In this document: positions 26,507-35,952 of the stretch, in pieces
Layout of the letters: each line of letters starts with the position of its first letter
Position numbering within the stretch: the first letter of the stretch is position 1
NCBI RefSeq assembly: GCF_001401755.1
Contig: NZ_AVQK01000015.1
Location: 1-64,000 of the forward strand
Length of the DNA: 64,000 nt
Direction: 5' to 3'
Source: Aquimarina longa SW024
GTDB lineage: Bacteria > Bacteroidota > Bacteroidia > Flavobacteriales > Flavobacteriaceae
Program-made: the position numbers and the translations under genes
The notes under the pieces: model-generated
Databases searched by the model: none
What the model was told of the DNA's origin: nothing
What the model saw: the letters and a program-made list of their open reading frames with translations, nothing else

Positions 26507-27940
26507 CTATTCAGTAATATTTACAGTATTACTATTAGATCTTAATGTATCTGCATTGGTTTGTGCTTGTGCAGATGCTACTCCTTGTATTGAAATTGTT
26601 TTATTAGTAATCACAGGAGTAATATTTACCAATCGGGTTAATATACCATCTATTGCCGCTGTAGAAAGTTTACCTGAACTATTGAGATCTAATCTTTCGA
26701 AATCTTGAATAGAAGAAAGAATAACTGAGCTAAGTAAAACTGTAGAGTCTATATTTAAAGTAGAAAAAGTAGCAAGTTTCGAGAAGTCTACGGTTTCTAA
26801 AAGGTCTTCACTAATATCTATTGTAGTTGAATTAACGCTTTCTAAATTTGGGAATTCAATATTTCTAATCATATCATTATCCCTAATTCTAAAACGAAAG
26901 CGATTCTCAGTTCCAATAGAAGTTAACATAGGAAATGATAATGTCTCTAGTATGTCGTTACCAGTAATTGTAAGATTAGATTCCAGATTTCTTAAATCGG
27001 GAAATGCAATATTCGTTACTAGATCGTTTTCAGAAAAATTAATGTTGTTTATAGTTGTTATATTAGGAAAAGATATCGTAGTTATTTTTGGGTTTGAACC
27101 AAAAGAAACAGAACCCAGAGACACTAATTTATCTAGATGTACTGTAACTAGATTTTCATTGTTTCTAATAGTAAGTATGTTTATAGAAGTAAGAGCATTA
27201 AGATGTATTGCTGTTAGAGTTGTATTTCGTTCAATAGATAGGCTACCGTTAATGTCTTCGTCTTCGGGAACCTCAATAGTATTAAGTACAGGTAGATTTA
27301 TGGTTTCTATAGTTATATTATCTGAAATCAAGGCCTTCCTTAGAACGATTAGTTTTGGTAAATCGATAGTAGGTAGTTTTTCATTACGATTAATTTGCAT
27401 AAAATTAGCAGATACCAAAGAGGATAGATCTAAAGTTGTTAAGTTATCTAGATTTGATATAGACAAACTATTTTTAGAATCAATTAGTGAGGGGAAGCTT
27501 AAATTTTCTAATAAAGGGCTTCCGTTAATGGCAAAGCTTCCTATAGTAGTAAGCTTAGAAAAATTAATAGAGGTTAGTGCTACGTTTGTTTGAATCTTTG
27601 CTTCTCCAAAAATAGATTCGAGATTAGCTATAGCGAGTGTCTGTAATTTTTCATTTCCGATTACCTCTAGTTCAACCAAGGTTGAGATTTCGGAGATTTC
27701 TATTGTTGTTAAATTTGTAGTGTTTTTGATGATAATGGTATGTGTGTTTTTCCCAGTATTTTCTGCTATGATTTTTGCGGCATCTTCATCAGTAATATCT
27801 CCAGAAAATACAAGAAGTCCTAATCCATTTTCTCCACCAGTACCATTAATACCGTTGGCTCCGTCAATACCATCTGCTCCGTCAGAACTACAAGATATAG
27901 TTAGTATTGTTAGGGTTATTAAAAGAAATATATGTTTCAT
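26507..27940 (-). CDS. Leucine-rich surface lipoprotein, cassette copy 2
   Basis: A 477-residue paralogue of the neighbouring copies. The lipobox is LTISCSSDG (Cys near 17), followed by the longest Gly-rich stub of the three (DGIDGANGINGTGGENG). The leucine-rich array covers about residues 75-440, with repeats such as NLTTLDLSSLVSANFMQINR. The C-terminal NKTISIQGVASAQAQTN is conserved in the family. The leader just before the ATG (TTTTAATTATG) is also shared with copy 3, so the duplication included regulatory sequence. It lies 70 bases after copy 3. Confidence 0.75.
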   Translation of the reverse strand: MKHIFLLITLTILTISCSSDGADGIDGANGINGTGGENGLGLLVFSGDITDEDAAKIIAENTGKNTHTIIIKNTTNLTTIEISEISTLVELEVIGNEKLQTLAIANLESIFGEAKIQTNVALTSINFSKLTTIGSFAINGSPLLENLSFPSLIDSKNSLSISNLDNLTTLDLSSLVSANFMQINRNEKLPTIDLPKLIVLRKALISDNITIETINLPVLNTIEVPEDEDINGSLSIERNTTLTAIHLNALTSINILTIRNNENLVTVHLDKLVSLGSVSFGSNPKITTISFPNITTINNINFSENDLVTNIAFPDLRNLESNLTITGNDILETLSFPMLTSIGTENRFRFRIRDNDMIRNIEFPNLESVNSTTIDISEDLLETVDFSKLATFSTLNIDSTVLLSSVILSSIQDFERLDLNSSGKLSTAAIDGILTRLVNITPVITNKTISIQGVASAQAQTNADTLRSNSNTVNITE

Positions 27941-28010
27941 AATTAAAAGAATTTGGTGCTATTTTTTAAAATTGATGTTAATAGTTTTTGAATATATTCC
28001 GGATTAAAAA

Positions 28011-29072
28011 CTATTCTATAATGTTAACAGTATTACCATTAGTTCTTAAAGTTTCTGCATCTATTAGCGCTTGTGCAGATGCTATACCATTAATTGAAAT
28101 TACTGTTTCTGTAATAGCAGGAGTGATATTTACCAGTGTGGTGATAACCTGATCTATAGCTTCTGTAGAGAGTTTACCAGGGCTATTTAGTTGTAATCTA
28201 CTGAAAACCTCGGCTAAAGGAAAATCAACTGTAGTTAATAACACTGTAGAATCAATATTAAGAGTAGGAAAAGCACTAAGCTTACTAAATTCGATAACTT
28301 CTAAGAGATCTTCTCTTATGTCTATATTGTTAGTTACACTTTCTAAGTTTGAAAATGTAATACTTTTGATCATGTCATTATCATTAATCTTTATTCTAAA
28401 CGCATTGGCTAAATTGGCTAGATTAATAGTTGTTAATTTTTTATTCTCTCGAATAGTTAAAGAACTCACATTTTCTAAAGTATTGATATCTATACTTGTT
28501 AAGTTATCAAGATTAGCAATAAATAAAGTTCGTGCTTGAGTCAATGATGGTATGCTAAGATTTTTTAGTAGAGGATTTCGAGAAAAGTAAAGATTTTTTG
28601 CATTGCTTAATAGTTTGGGTAGGCTTATAAGTGGTAATACATTATTGTCACTAACCCTAAGATTATCTATAACAGTTAAGTTATCGAGATTAATATTTGT
28701 TAATGCATTGTTGTTTCTAATGATTCCGTTATCCAAAATGGATTTTAAATTAGACAAATTAATAGTTTCTAGTTTTTCATTATCTATAACTTCTAGTTTT
28801 GTTACAACCGAAATTTTTGATAAGTCTAATGTGGTTACATTGGTAGTATTGGAGACTATTATAGTGTGGGTATCTTTTCCAACACCTTGTTCTATAATTT
28901 TTACTGCATCTTCATTCGTAATATCTCCTGTAAGAATTAGAGTTCCTAACCCATTAGTAGTACCATCTATACCATCTACACCATCAATTCCATTTTTTCC
29001 ATCTTCGGGACTACAAGAAAAAGATAATGACATTAGGATTATCAAAAAAACTTTGAGGAATACATATTTCAT
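28011..29072 (-). CDS. Leucine-rich surface lipoprotein, cassette copy 3
   Basis: A 353-residue paralogue and the first gene of the tandem set. The lipobox is LSFSCSPEDG (Cys near 20), with stub DGIDGVDGIDGTTNG. It has fewer leucine-rich repeats than copies 1 and 2 (about 250 residues), so it is a natural shorter version or has lost repeats. Conserved opening ITNEDAVKIIEQGVGKDTHT and ending TVISINGIASAQALIDAETL are present. Its promoter carries a palindromic operator (29156-29171) that is repeated upstream of the 29225-29545 gene. Confidence 0.75.
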   Translation of the reverse strand: MKYVFLKVFLIILMSLSFSCSPEDGKNGIDGVDGIDGTTNGLGTLILTGDITNEDAVKIIEQGVGKDTHTIIVSNTTNVTTLDLSKISVVTKLEVIDNEKLETINLSNLKSILDNGIIRNNNALTNINLDNLTVIDNLRVSDNNVLPLISLPKLLSNAKNLYFSRNPLLKNLSIPSLTQARTLFIANLDNLTSIDINTLENVSSLTIRENKKLTTINLANLANAFRIKINDNDMIKSITFSNLESVTNNIDIREDLLEVIEFSKLSAFPTLNIDSTVLLTTVDFPLAEVFSRLQLNSPGKLSTEAIDQVITTLVNITPAITETVISINGIASAQALIDAETLRTNGNTVNIIE

Positions 29073-29123
29073 AATTAAAAGATCTAGGTTTTACTTTTTA
29101 GTAGATTTGTAAAATATTTTGAT

Positions 29124-29171
29124 CAAATGTAGACTACATTAACAAGAAAAAAGTACCAGATTATAATTTGG
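29124..29171 (-). promoter_or_regulatory. Promoter and palindromic operator of the lipoprotein cassette
   Basis: On the minus strand a -7 box TACATTTG (29124-29131) is preceded, after a 24-base gap, by the near-palindrome CCAAATTATAATCTGG (29156-29171). The same arrangement with the same gap occurs at 29571-29618. The operator sits where a class-II-like activator would contact the -33 region. The nearby TPR-AraC regulator is the obvious candidate, by inference only. Confidence 0.6.
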
Positions 29172-29224
29172 AACATGTAGTTTTACAAGCTGTCTTTAAA
29201 GCATAGGTTCATCAAATCAAGATG

Positions 29225-29545
29225 TTACCAAAAACGGATATATGGTAGAAATGTAAAAGCCAAAATAAAATAAACAGTAAGTACAGAAAGTAATGTGGCA
29301 ACTATAAATCGAATGATGCTAGAAGCTTTGGGTAAAAATAATATAGAACTAATACTTATTGATCCTATTAAGCAAATTAAAAATACTCCTGCAAAAAAGA
29401 CAAGTTCTATAAAGCCTCCTAAACCATCACCTCCACTATTAGAGCTTCCTCCATTCTTGAAATAATTAAAGGTGAGTATTGATAATCCTAGAAAAAGAAG
29501 TGTAAAAGTCAAAAAAACACCTAATACAATTTTTAATGTTTTCAT
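29225..29545 (-). CDS. Small membrane protein of unknown function
   Basis: A 106-residue protein with three hydrophobic segments (about residues 6-27, 46-70 and 78-100) and a Gly/Ser-rich loop (NGGSSNSGGDGLGG) between the first two. No family is recognised. It lies between the regulator and the lipoprotein cassette, on the same strand. Its promoter region contains a second copy of the cassette operator, which suggests co-regulation with the lipoproteins. Confidence 0.6.
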   Translation of the reverse strand: MKTLKIVLGVFLTFTLLFLGLSILTFNYFKNGGSSNSGGDGLGGFIELVFFAGVFLICLIGSISISSILFLPKASSIIRFIVATLLSVLTVYFILAFTFLPYIRFW

Positions 29546-29570
29546 TTTTAATTATACTTTTATTAAGTTG

Positions 29571-29618
29571 GAAAAGTATAAAGAATGGTAAAGAAAAGAG
29601 TACCATATTATAAAATGG
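29571..29618 (-). promoter_or_regulatory. Second copy of the cassette promoter/operator
   Basis: On the minus strand a -7-like box TACTTTTC (29571-29578) lies 24 bases from the near-palindrome CCATTTTATAATATGG (29603-29618). The flanking bases GTACC/GGTAC and GGA[AG]CAT also match the copy at 29124-29171 without gaps. It lies 25 bases upstream of the small membrane protein gene. Confidence 0.6.
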
Positions 29619-29646
29619 AGCATCTAAATGTTTTCTGTTTTTGAAA

Positions 29647-31302
29647 TTAGTATGTTAGTTTTTTTTGATATTCGGTAGGTGTAAGACCTACTAGGTTTTT
29701 GAAAACCCTGTTAAACGACGTTTTACTGGGAAAACCAGCTTCATAGCCAATAGCCAGAATTTTGTAGTGTTGGTATTTAGGTTCTTTCATTAACTGTTTT
29801 GCTGTATCAACTCTATATAAATTAATGAAATTATTGAAGTTTTTTTGAAAACACACATTCAGTACTTCAGAAAAAAGATGTACACTCATATCTAATTTAT
29901 TTGCGATATCAGATTGTTTGATCTCATGGTCTAAATAAGGCTTTTTCTCTTCCATGTAATTTAGAATAAGCTTCATATGTTTTTGTTGATCTTCACGACT
30001 AAGCGAAGATTTTTTTGGCTGTTGAGTTCTGGTGTTTCCTTTTACACTTTCTTGTTTTTGAATCTTTTGAGCAAACGTATTTAATTTATCCTTTAAGGCT
30101 TCGTTTTCGTTTTTAAGTAAAGCCTTATCATCTTGTAGCTGTAAAGACTCTTCTGCAAGTTTTCTACGTTTGTTCCAATAAATTATTGAGGACACGATTA
30201 ATACGATCATTAGAAATACTCCGACAAATACATATACTTGTTTTTCTTTACTTAGAAATACAATAGATCTCTGTTGTTCAGATATAATATCAGACTTGTT
30301 TTCAGACTCTTTTTCCACTTTTAGCCGCTGAGCTTTAGAGAGGGTTTTTAAGTATTTTTCTCGAGTATTGGTATACGCTTTTTGCTCTTGTAAAGATTTT
30401 TTTATACTATCTAGAGCCTCATAGGTTTTTGCTAAATATTGATGGGCTTCCATTTTAATATTTAGAAAATTACCTTCGCCAGCAATATTTCTCGCCTTTT
30501 TTAAATTAGGAAGCGCTTTAATAGGTTGGTTCGATAAATAACGAGAAATTCCAATAATAACATTTGCCGAGGCGATTAGTTCAACCGATTCATTTTCATC
30601 AATTTTATCTAACGCTTTTTTGCTATTCTCTATAGCTTGGTCATATTGCTTTAAATAACGCTGACATTCGGCAATATTGATCAAGGCTCCAATGATTTTA
30701 TCATTCCGGTTCATTTTTTCAGCCAGATCTTTTACTTTATACATGTATTTCAGAGCTTGCGAATAATTACCTTGATTGAGATTTGCGGTGCCGAGGGAAT
30801 TATATGCCGAAATAATAAATCTATCAGGATTTTCCTGATAGGAGGCCAACGTAATGACCTTTTTCATAGATGATTTTACCTTTTCATAATCTTGAATATG
30901 ATTATATAAATTTCCCATATTAACTTGTACAAGAATTCTTGAAAAAGAGTTTTCTGGGAGAGATTCACTTAATTTTTCTGCCTCAAGGTATTTGACTATA
31001 GACTCGTCATATTGATCTATTTGTTGATGATAAATAGCCATATATACTAATGCTGAAATTCGTTCTTCCTTCAGATCATTAGCGATTGCAATGTGCAAAA
31101 TTATTTGGCTATAATTTTTAAATGCTTTAAAGTCACCAGTACGGTGGGAGGCACTCAGCAGTTTCTTATATTTAGTAATACTATCTTGTGGTGAAGAAAT
31201 TACTTGATTAAATTGAGAAAGATCTATTTCTTTTTGATCCTGAGCAGAAACAGAATAAACAGTTAGATAGAAACAAAATATTAAAGAAAAAATCTTTAGC
31301 AT
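29647..31302 (-). CDS. TPR-transmembrane-AraC transcriptional regulator
   Basis: A 551-residue one-component regulator. It has a signal peptide (about residues 1-20), a periplasmic array of roughly six TPR repeats (about 60-320; ALKYMYKVKDLAEKMNRNDK and similar), one transmembrane helix (VYVFVGVFLMIVLIVSSIIYW, about 350-370), a coiled coil (about 375-415), and a C-terminal AraC-type double HTH (about 440-551, ending GFPSKTSFNRVFKNLVGLTPTEYQKKL). Proteins of this design sense an external or periplasmic signal and bind DNA directly while membrane-anchored. The operator pair downstream, in the promoters of the small membrane protein and the lipoprotein cassette, gives it plausible local targets. 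Confidence 0.85.
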   Translation of the reverse strand: MLKIFSLIFCFYLTVYSVSAQDQKEIDLSQFNQVISSPQDSITKYKKLLSASHRTGDFKAFKNYSQIILHIAIANDLKEERISALVYMAIYHQQIDQYDESIVKYLEAEKLSESLPENSFSRILVQVNMGNLYNHIQDYEKVKSSMKKVITLASYQENPDRFIISAYNSLGTANLNQGNYSQALKYMYKVKDLAEKMNRNDKIIGALINIAECQRYLKQYDQAIENSKKALDKIDENESVELIASANVIIGISRYLSNQPIKALPNLKKARNIAGEGNFLNIKMEAHQYLAKTYEALDSIKKSLQEQKAYTNTREKYLKTLSKAQRLKVEKESENKSDIISEQQRSIVFLSKEKQVYVFVGVFLMIVLIVSSIIYWNKRRKLAEESLQLQDDKALLKNENEALKDKLNTFAQKIQKQESVKGNTRTQQPKKSSLSREDQQKHMKLILNYMEEKKPYLDHEIKQSDIANKLDMSVHLFSEVLNVCFQKNFNNFINLYRVDTAKQLMKEPKYQHYKILAIGYEAGFPSKTSFNRVFKNLVGLTPTEYQKKLTY

Positions 31303-31327
31303 CTTTTATTTGAAGTTATTTTTAAAT

Positions 31328-31357
31328 GGGCATCTATGCTAATAGATGCCCTTATTT
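31328..31357. terminator. Hairpin between pepP-like gene and the AraC regulator
   Basis: A 10-bp stem GGGCATCTAT/ATAGATGCCC with a GCTA loop is followed on the plus strand by TTATTTT. On the minus strand, where both neighbouring genes are transcribed, the tail is a weaker ATTTAAAAAT, so it may only attenuate read-through. Confidence 0.55.
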
Positions 31358-31384
31358 TAATTGTAAATCAATGAGTTATGAGTA

Positions 31385-32677
31385 TTACTTATTCATTAAT
31401 TCTTCAATTTCTTCAGCTTCAATAGGGATATTACCCATTAAATTAAAAGGCACCCCTTTTTCTTGTATCACGACATCATCCTCTAATCGAATTCCGAACC
31501 CTTCATCAGGGAGGTAAATCCCAGGTTCTACAGTAAATACCATATTTGCTTTCATTGGTTCTGTAAGAATACCATAGTCATGAGTATCTAAACCAATATG
31601 ATGAGAAGTACCATGCATAAAGTATTTTTTGTATGCAGGCCATTCTGGATCTTCGTTTTGTACATCAGCTTTGTCCAAAAGTCTTAATCCTAGTAGTTCT
31701 GAAGTCATAAGTTTACCAACCTCTACGTGATAATCAGCCCAAATAGCTCCTGGAACTAATAATTTAGTAGCTTCATTTTTAACTCTAAGAACGGCATCAT
31801 ACACAGCTCTTTGGCGAGTAGTAAATTTTCCTGATACAGGTATGGTACGTGATAAATCACTAGCATAATTAGCATATTCTGCAGCGATATCCATAAGAAT
31901 TAAATCTCCTGCTTTACATTGTTGATTGTTTTCAATATAATGAAGTACATTAGCATTATTTCCACTTGCAATTATAGGGGTATATGCAAAACCTTTGGAT
32001 CTGTGATTGATAAACTCATGCAACAATTCTGCTTCAATATTATATTCCCAAACATTAGGTTTTACAAAGCTGAGAAGTCTTCGAAATCCTTTTTCGGTAA
32101 TATTACAAGCAGTTTGCATTAGATCAATTTCTATAGCATCCTTTACAGCACGTAGTCGTTGTAAGATAGGATTACTTTTTGCTACAGTGTGAGCAGGATA
32201 TTTTTCTTTCCACCATTTTGTAAAGCGATCCTCACGAGTTTCTGTTACAACACTTGATCTGTAGTGTTCATTAGTATTTACATATACTGTTTCACACTGT
32301 GTCATTACTTCATAAAAAACCTTTTCTAAATCTTTAAGCCAATATACTGTTTTAACTCCTGAAACATCAAAAGCACGTTCTTTGGTAAGTTTTTCACCTT
32401 CCCAAATTGCAATATGTTCATTAGTTTCTTTTAAAAACAAAATTTCACGATGTTTTTCTGAAGGAGCATCAGGAAAAAGTAATAACATACTTTCTTCTTG
32501 ATCAACACCACTTAGATAAAAAATATCTCTATGCTGCTGAAAAGGCATTATACTATCAGCACTTATTGGATATATATCATTACTATTAAATACAGCAATG
32601 CTATTAGGTTTCATCTGCGCAGCAAAGTTTTTACGATTCTTGATAAAGAGATTTCTATCTATTTGGTGATACTTCAT
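31385..32677 (-). CDS. pepP: Xaa-Pro aminopeptidase (M24B, AMP_N domain)
   Basis: A 430-residue metallopeptidase that removes N-terminal residues preceding proline. The N-terminal AMP_N domain (about 1-130, with DIYPISADSIMPFQQHRDIFYLSG) is followed by the pita-bread catalytic domain. The five metal ligands are visible: Asp in LMDIAAEYANYASDLSRTIP (two Asp), His in MHGTSHHIGLDTHD, Glu in FTVEPGIYL, and Glu in GIRLEDDVVI. There is no signal peptide, so it is cytosolic. It stands alone upstream of the AraC regulator. Confidence 0.92.
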   Translation of the reverse strand: MKYHQIDRNLFIKNRKNFAAQMKPNSIAVFNSNDIYPISADSIMPFQQHRDIFYLSGVDQEESMLLLFPDAPSEKHREILFLKETNEHIAIWEGEKLTKERAFDVSGVKTVYWLKDLEKVFYEVMTQCETVYVNTNEHYRSSVVTETREDRFTKWWKEKYPAHTVAKSNPILQRLRAVKDAIEIDLMQTACNITEKGFRRLLSFVKPNVWEYNIEAELLHEFINHRSKGFAYTPIIASGNNANVLHYIENNQQCKAGDLILMDIAAEYANYASDLSRTIPVSGKFTTRQRAVYDAVLRVKNEATKLLVPGAIWADYHVEVGKLMTSELLGLRLLDKADVQNEDPEWPAYKKYFMHGTSHHIGLDTHDYGILTEPMKANMVFTVEPGIYLPDEGFGIRLEDDVVIQEKGVPFNLMGNIPIEAEEIEELMNK

Positions 32678-32700
32678 TATGTATATGATATTTAATTATA

Positions 32701-32729
32701 AACCTCACAGATCTTATTGATCAATTGAG
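32701..32729. repeat. Decayed RAYT-type palindrome
   Basis: AACCTCACAGATC followed by GATCAATTGAGG resembles the RAYT palindromes at 5104 and 5723, with one arm intact over CCTCACAG and the other mutated. It lies just upstream of the aminopeptidase start codon. It would be a diverged, non-autonomous REP copy about 27 kb from the transposase. Confidence 0.4.
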
Positions 32730-32854
32730 GATTAAGAATACTAATTTTTTATCAAAAATACTAAAGCCAAAAGGATGTAATGTTAAACAATATGTAAAAA
32801 TTTTGAGGTTATTTTAACAATATCTATTTTCAGTAGCTTAATTATATCTATAAT

Positions 32855-35704
32855 ATGAAAATATTCGCATCGTTAATATTCTTTTTTTCTTCTCTTATTC
32901 TTTTTTCTCAACAACCCGCTACTACCGCAGATGTGATACAAAAAGGATTGGTTCACAAAAAACAAATGGAAACATCCTCATTGGTAAAAAATATACCTTT
33001 TAAAAATATAGGACCGACAGTTATGAGTGGTCGTGTAGTGGATGTAGATGTAAACCCTAATAATACAACAGAATTTTATGTCGGTTATGCTTCTGGAGGC
33101 GTATGGTATACCATAAATAATGGAACTACTTTTAAACCAGTTTTAGATTTAGCAGAAACGATTAATGTTGGAGATATTGCTGTAGATTGGAAAAATAATA
33201 TCATTTGGGTTGGTACAGGAGAGAATAATTCATCAAGATCATCCTATGCAGGAACAGGGATCTTAAAATCTATTGATAATGGTAAAACATGGAAGAATGT
33301 AGGATTACAAGATTCTCATCATATTGGTAGAATTATACTCAATCCGAATAATTCAGATGAGGTAGTTGTAGGAGTAACAGGACACTTGTATTCTTCTAAT
33401 AAAGAACGAGGAATTTATAAAACTATTGATGGAGGAATTACTTGGAAAAAAACCTTATTTATAAACGATAAAACAGGGGTTATTGATGTGTCGGTTGCCT
33501 CAGATAACTTTAGTATAATGTATGCTGCTGCTTGGGATAGAGATCGAAAAGCATGGGATTTTAGTGGTAGTGGTTCTGGATCAGGAATTTATAAAAGTAT
33601 AGATGCAGGTGATACGTGGAGCAAAGTTTCTTTAGAAGGGAGTGGCTTTCCTACAGGAGAAGGAGTAGGACGAATAGGGCTAGCTGTTTTTGATGAAAAT
33701 ACGCTATATGCTGTACATGATAATCAGTTTAGAAGAAAGAAAAGTGATTCTCAAAAAAATAATATAGGATTGACCAAAGATGACTTTAGAACAATGTCTG
33801 ACGAAAACTTTTTGAAACTAGAAAACAAAAGGTTGAATGCGTTTTTAAAGACCAATGGATTCCAGGAAAAATATCGAGCAGATAACCTAAAACAATTAAT
33901 TAGAAGTGGAACCGTGCAACCAATTGATATTACTAAGTATCTAGAGGATGCTAATTCCATGCTATTTGATACCCCTGTTATAGGAGCAGAAGTATATCGT
34001 AGTGATGATGCCGGAAAATCCTGGAAGAAAACACATACAGGATATATAGATGATTTGTTTTATAGTTATGGTTATTATTTTGCTCAGATACAAGTAAATC
34101 CCGCTAATAGAGATCATGTATACATATCAGGAGTTCCAATATTGAAATCTAAAGACGGAGGAAAAACGTTTATAAGCATCAGTGATAAAAATGTTCATGC
34201 AGATCATCATGCATTATGGATTAACCCTCAGAATCCAAAGCATTTGGTTAATGGTAATGACGGAGGGTTAAACATATCATACGATGATGGTAATCACTGG
34301 ATTAAAGCGAACCAACCTAGTGTAGGGCAGTTTTATGCTATTAATATAGATTATGAAGAACCTTATAATGTATATGGAGGACTACAAGATAATGGAGTTT
34401 GGGTAGGCCCGCATAATGCTAAAGAAGATGTATCATGGCATCAAAATGGTCATTATTCTTGGGAGAGTATTATGGGAGGTGATGGTATGCAAATTGAGAT
34501 TGATAATAGGAATGCTGATATTGTATACACAGGATTTCAATTCGGAAATTATTTTAGATTGAATCGTGCAACTAAAGAACAAATATATATTCAGCCAAAA
34601 CATGAGTTGGGCGAATCTCCATATCGATTTAATTGGCAAACACCGATTTTGTTATCATCCCATAATCAAGATATTTTATATATGGGAGGTAACAAGCTAA
34701 TGCGATCTATGAATAAAGGAGAAGAGTGGGCTGCCATATCAAATGATTTAACCAAGGGAGGAAAAAAAGGAAATGTAGTTTATGGTACATTGACTACTAT
34801 TGCAGAATCTCCATTTCAGTTTGGATTAATATATACCGGTAGTGATGATGGATTGGTATATATAACCAAAAATTCTGGAGATAGTTGGACTAAAATTTCT
34901 AATACTTTCCCTAAAGACCTTTGGGTGTCAAGAGTGTTTGCTTCTTCTCATAAAAAAGAAAGAGTATATGTTACTCTAAATGGCTATCGATGGGATGATT
35001 TTAAACCTTATGTGTATGTAAGTGAAGATTATGGGCAGAATTGGAAAAATATAGGAAGTAACCTACCAATATCTGCTATAAATGTTATTAAAGAAGATCC
35101 TGAAAATGAAAATATACTTTATCTAGGAGCAGATAATGGGGCGTATGTCTCATTAGATAAAGGAACAACTTGGCAAGTATTTTCTAATGGATTGCCTAAT
35201 GTAGCAGTACATGATATTGTTATACAGCCAGATAAAAAAGACCTATTATTAGGTACTCATGGCAGAGGTATTTATAAAACTAATATAGAAGCTTTGCAGT
35301 TGCTAGATAATAAGATAATGAGTAAAGCGCTACACGTTTTTAAAATGCCTGAGATAGAATGGTCAGAACAATGGGGATCATCATGGAGTAAATGGTTTGA
35401 CTCTAGTGAACCAACTACCATGATTAAGTTTTATACAGATAGTTCGGAAGATTTTTTAATTAAAATTACTACCCAAGAAGGAAAAGTAATACAAGAATTT
35501 TCTACTAAAAGCGCTAAAGGGTTTAATTATGTAGCGTACGATCTATCTATTACAGAAAAAGGTAAAAATATTTTAGAAAAAGAGTTTCCTGATGAAAAAA
35601 TTACTCAAAGAAAAAATGAGAAATATTATCTTCCTGTAGGTGCATACTACGCTGTAGTTAGTAATGGTAAGAAAAATGTTCAGGTTAGTTTTGAAGTAAA
35701 TTAA
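32855..35704 (+). CDS. Sortilin/VPS10-like BNR-repeat exported protein
   Basis: A 949-residue exported protein with a signal peptide (MKIFASLIFFFSSLILFSQ). It is a WD40/YVTN/BNR-like beta-propeller pair in the Sortilin/VPS10 glycosyl-hydrolase-related group. At least nine Asp-box repeats (S-x-D-x-G-x-T/S-W) can be counted, for example SIDNGKTWKNVG, TIDGGITWKK, SIDAGDTWSKV, SDDAGKSWKK, TKNSGDSWTKI and SLDKGTTWQVF. A helical insertion (about residues 300-360, rich in Lys and Asn) separates the propellers. The C-terminus lacks a sorting domain. Its enzymatic status is unknown; related proteins bind or cleave glycans or act as receptors. Confidence 0.85.
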   Translation: MKIFASLIFFFSSLILFSQQPATTADVIQKGLVHKKQMETSSLVKNIPFKNIGPTVMSGRVVDVDVNPNNTTEFYVGYASGGVWYTINNGTTFKPVLDLAETINVGDIAVDWKNNIIWVGTGENNSSRSSYAGTGILKSIDNGKTWKNVGLQDSHHIGRIILNPNNSDEVVVGVTGHLYSSNKERGIYKTIDGGITWKKTLFINDKTGVIDVSVASDNFSIMYAAAWDRDRKAWDFSGSGSGSGIYKSIDAGDTWSKVSLEGSGFPTGEGVGRIGLAVFDENTLYAVHDNQFRRKKSDSQKNNIGLTKDDFRTMSDENFLKLENKRLNAFLKTNGFQEKYRADNLKQLIRSGTVQPIDITKYLEDANSMLFDTPVIGAEVYRSDDAGKSWKKTHTGYIDDLFYSYGYYFAQIQVNPANRDHVYISGVPILKSKDGGKTFISISDKNVHADHHALWINPQNPKHLVNGNDGGLNISYDDGNHWIKANQPSVGQFYAINIDYEEPYNVYGGLQDNGVWVGPHNAKEDVSWHQNGHYSWESIMGGDGMQIEIDNRNADIVYTGFQFGNYFRLNRATKEQIYIQPKHELGESPYRFNWQTPILLSSHNQDILYMGGNKLMRSMNKGEEWAAISNDLTKGGKKGNVVYGTLTTIAESPFQFGLIYTGSDDGLVYITKNSGDSWTKISNTFPKDLWVSRVFASSHKKERVYVTLNGYRWDDFKPYVYVSEDYGQNWKNIGSNLPISAINVIKEDPENENILYLGADNGAYVSLDKGTTWQVFSNGLPNVAVHDIVIQPDKKDLLLGTHGRGIYKTNIEALQLLDNKIMSKALHVFKMPEIEWSEQWGSSWSKWFDSSEPTTMIKFYTDSSEDFLIKITTQEGKVIQEFSTKSAKGFNYVAYDLSITEKGKNILEKEFPDEKITQRKNEKYYLPVGAYYAVVSNGKKNVQVSFEVN

Positions 35705-35952
35705 GACAACTTCAGAGTAAATTTATCGAAATGATTATGAAAATAATATTTTAATGTAGAGAAGTTTTAGAAGAATTAAACGTTTCAACCATGGATTAAA
35801 GTATTATAGTATATAAGATTATAGAAATTAAATCTATCTATGCCAAAATACAAAACAGAAAGCAAGGTTTTTTAACAAAAATTTAGTATTATTGATTTAG
35901 GTATACTAAAAAACGGCAGGTATTTTTATAAAAAAATTAAAAACTTATAATT

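Noticed and set aside
26952..27593. 213-codon open frame on the plus strand within lipoprotein copy 2
   Set aside because: Antisense of repetitive leucine-rich codons; composition is not that of a real protein.
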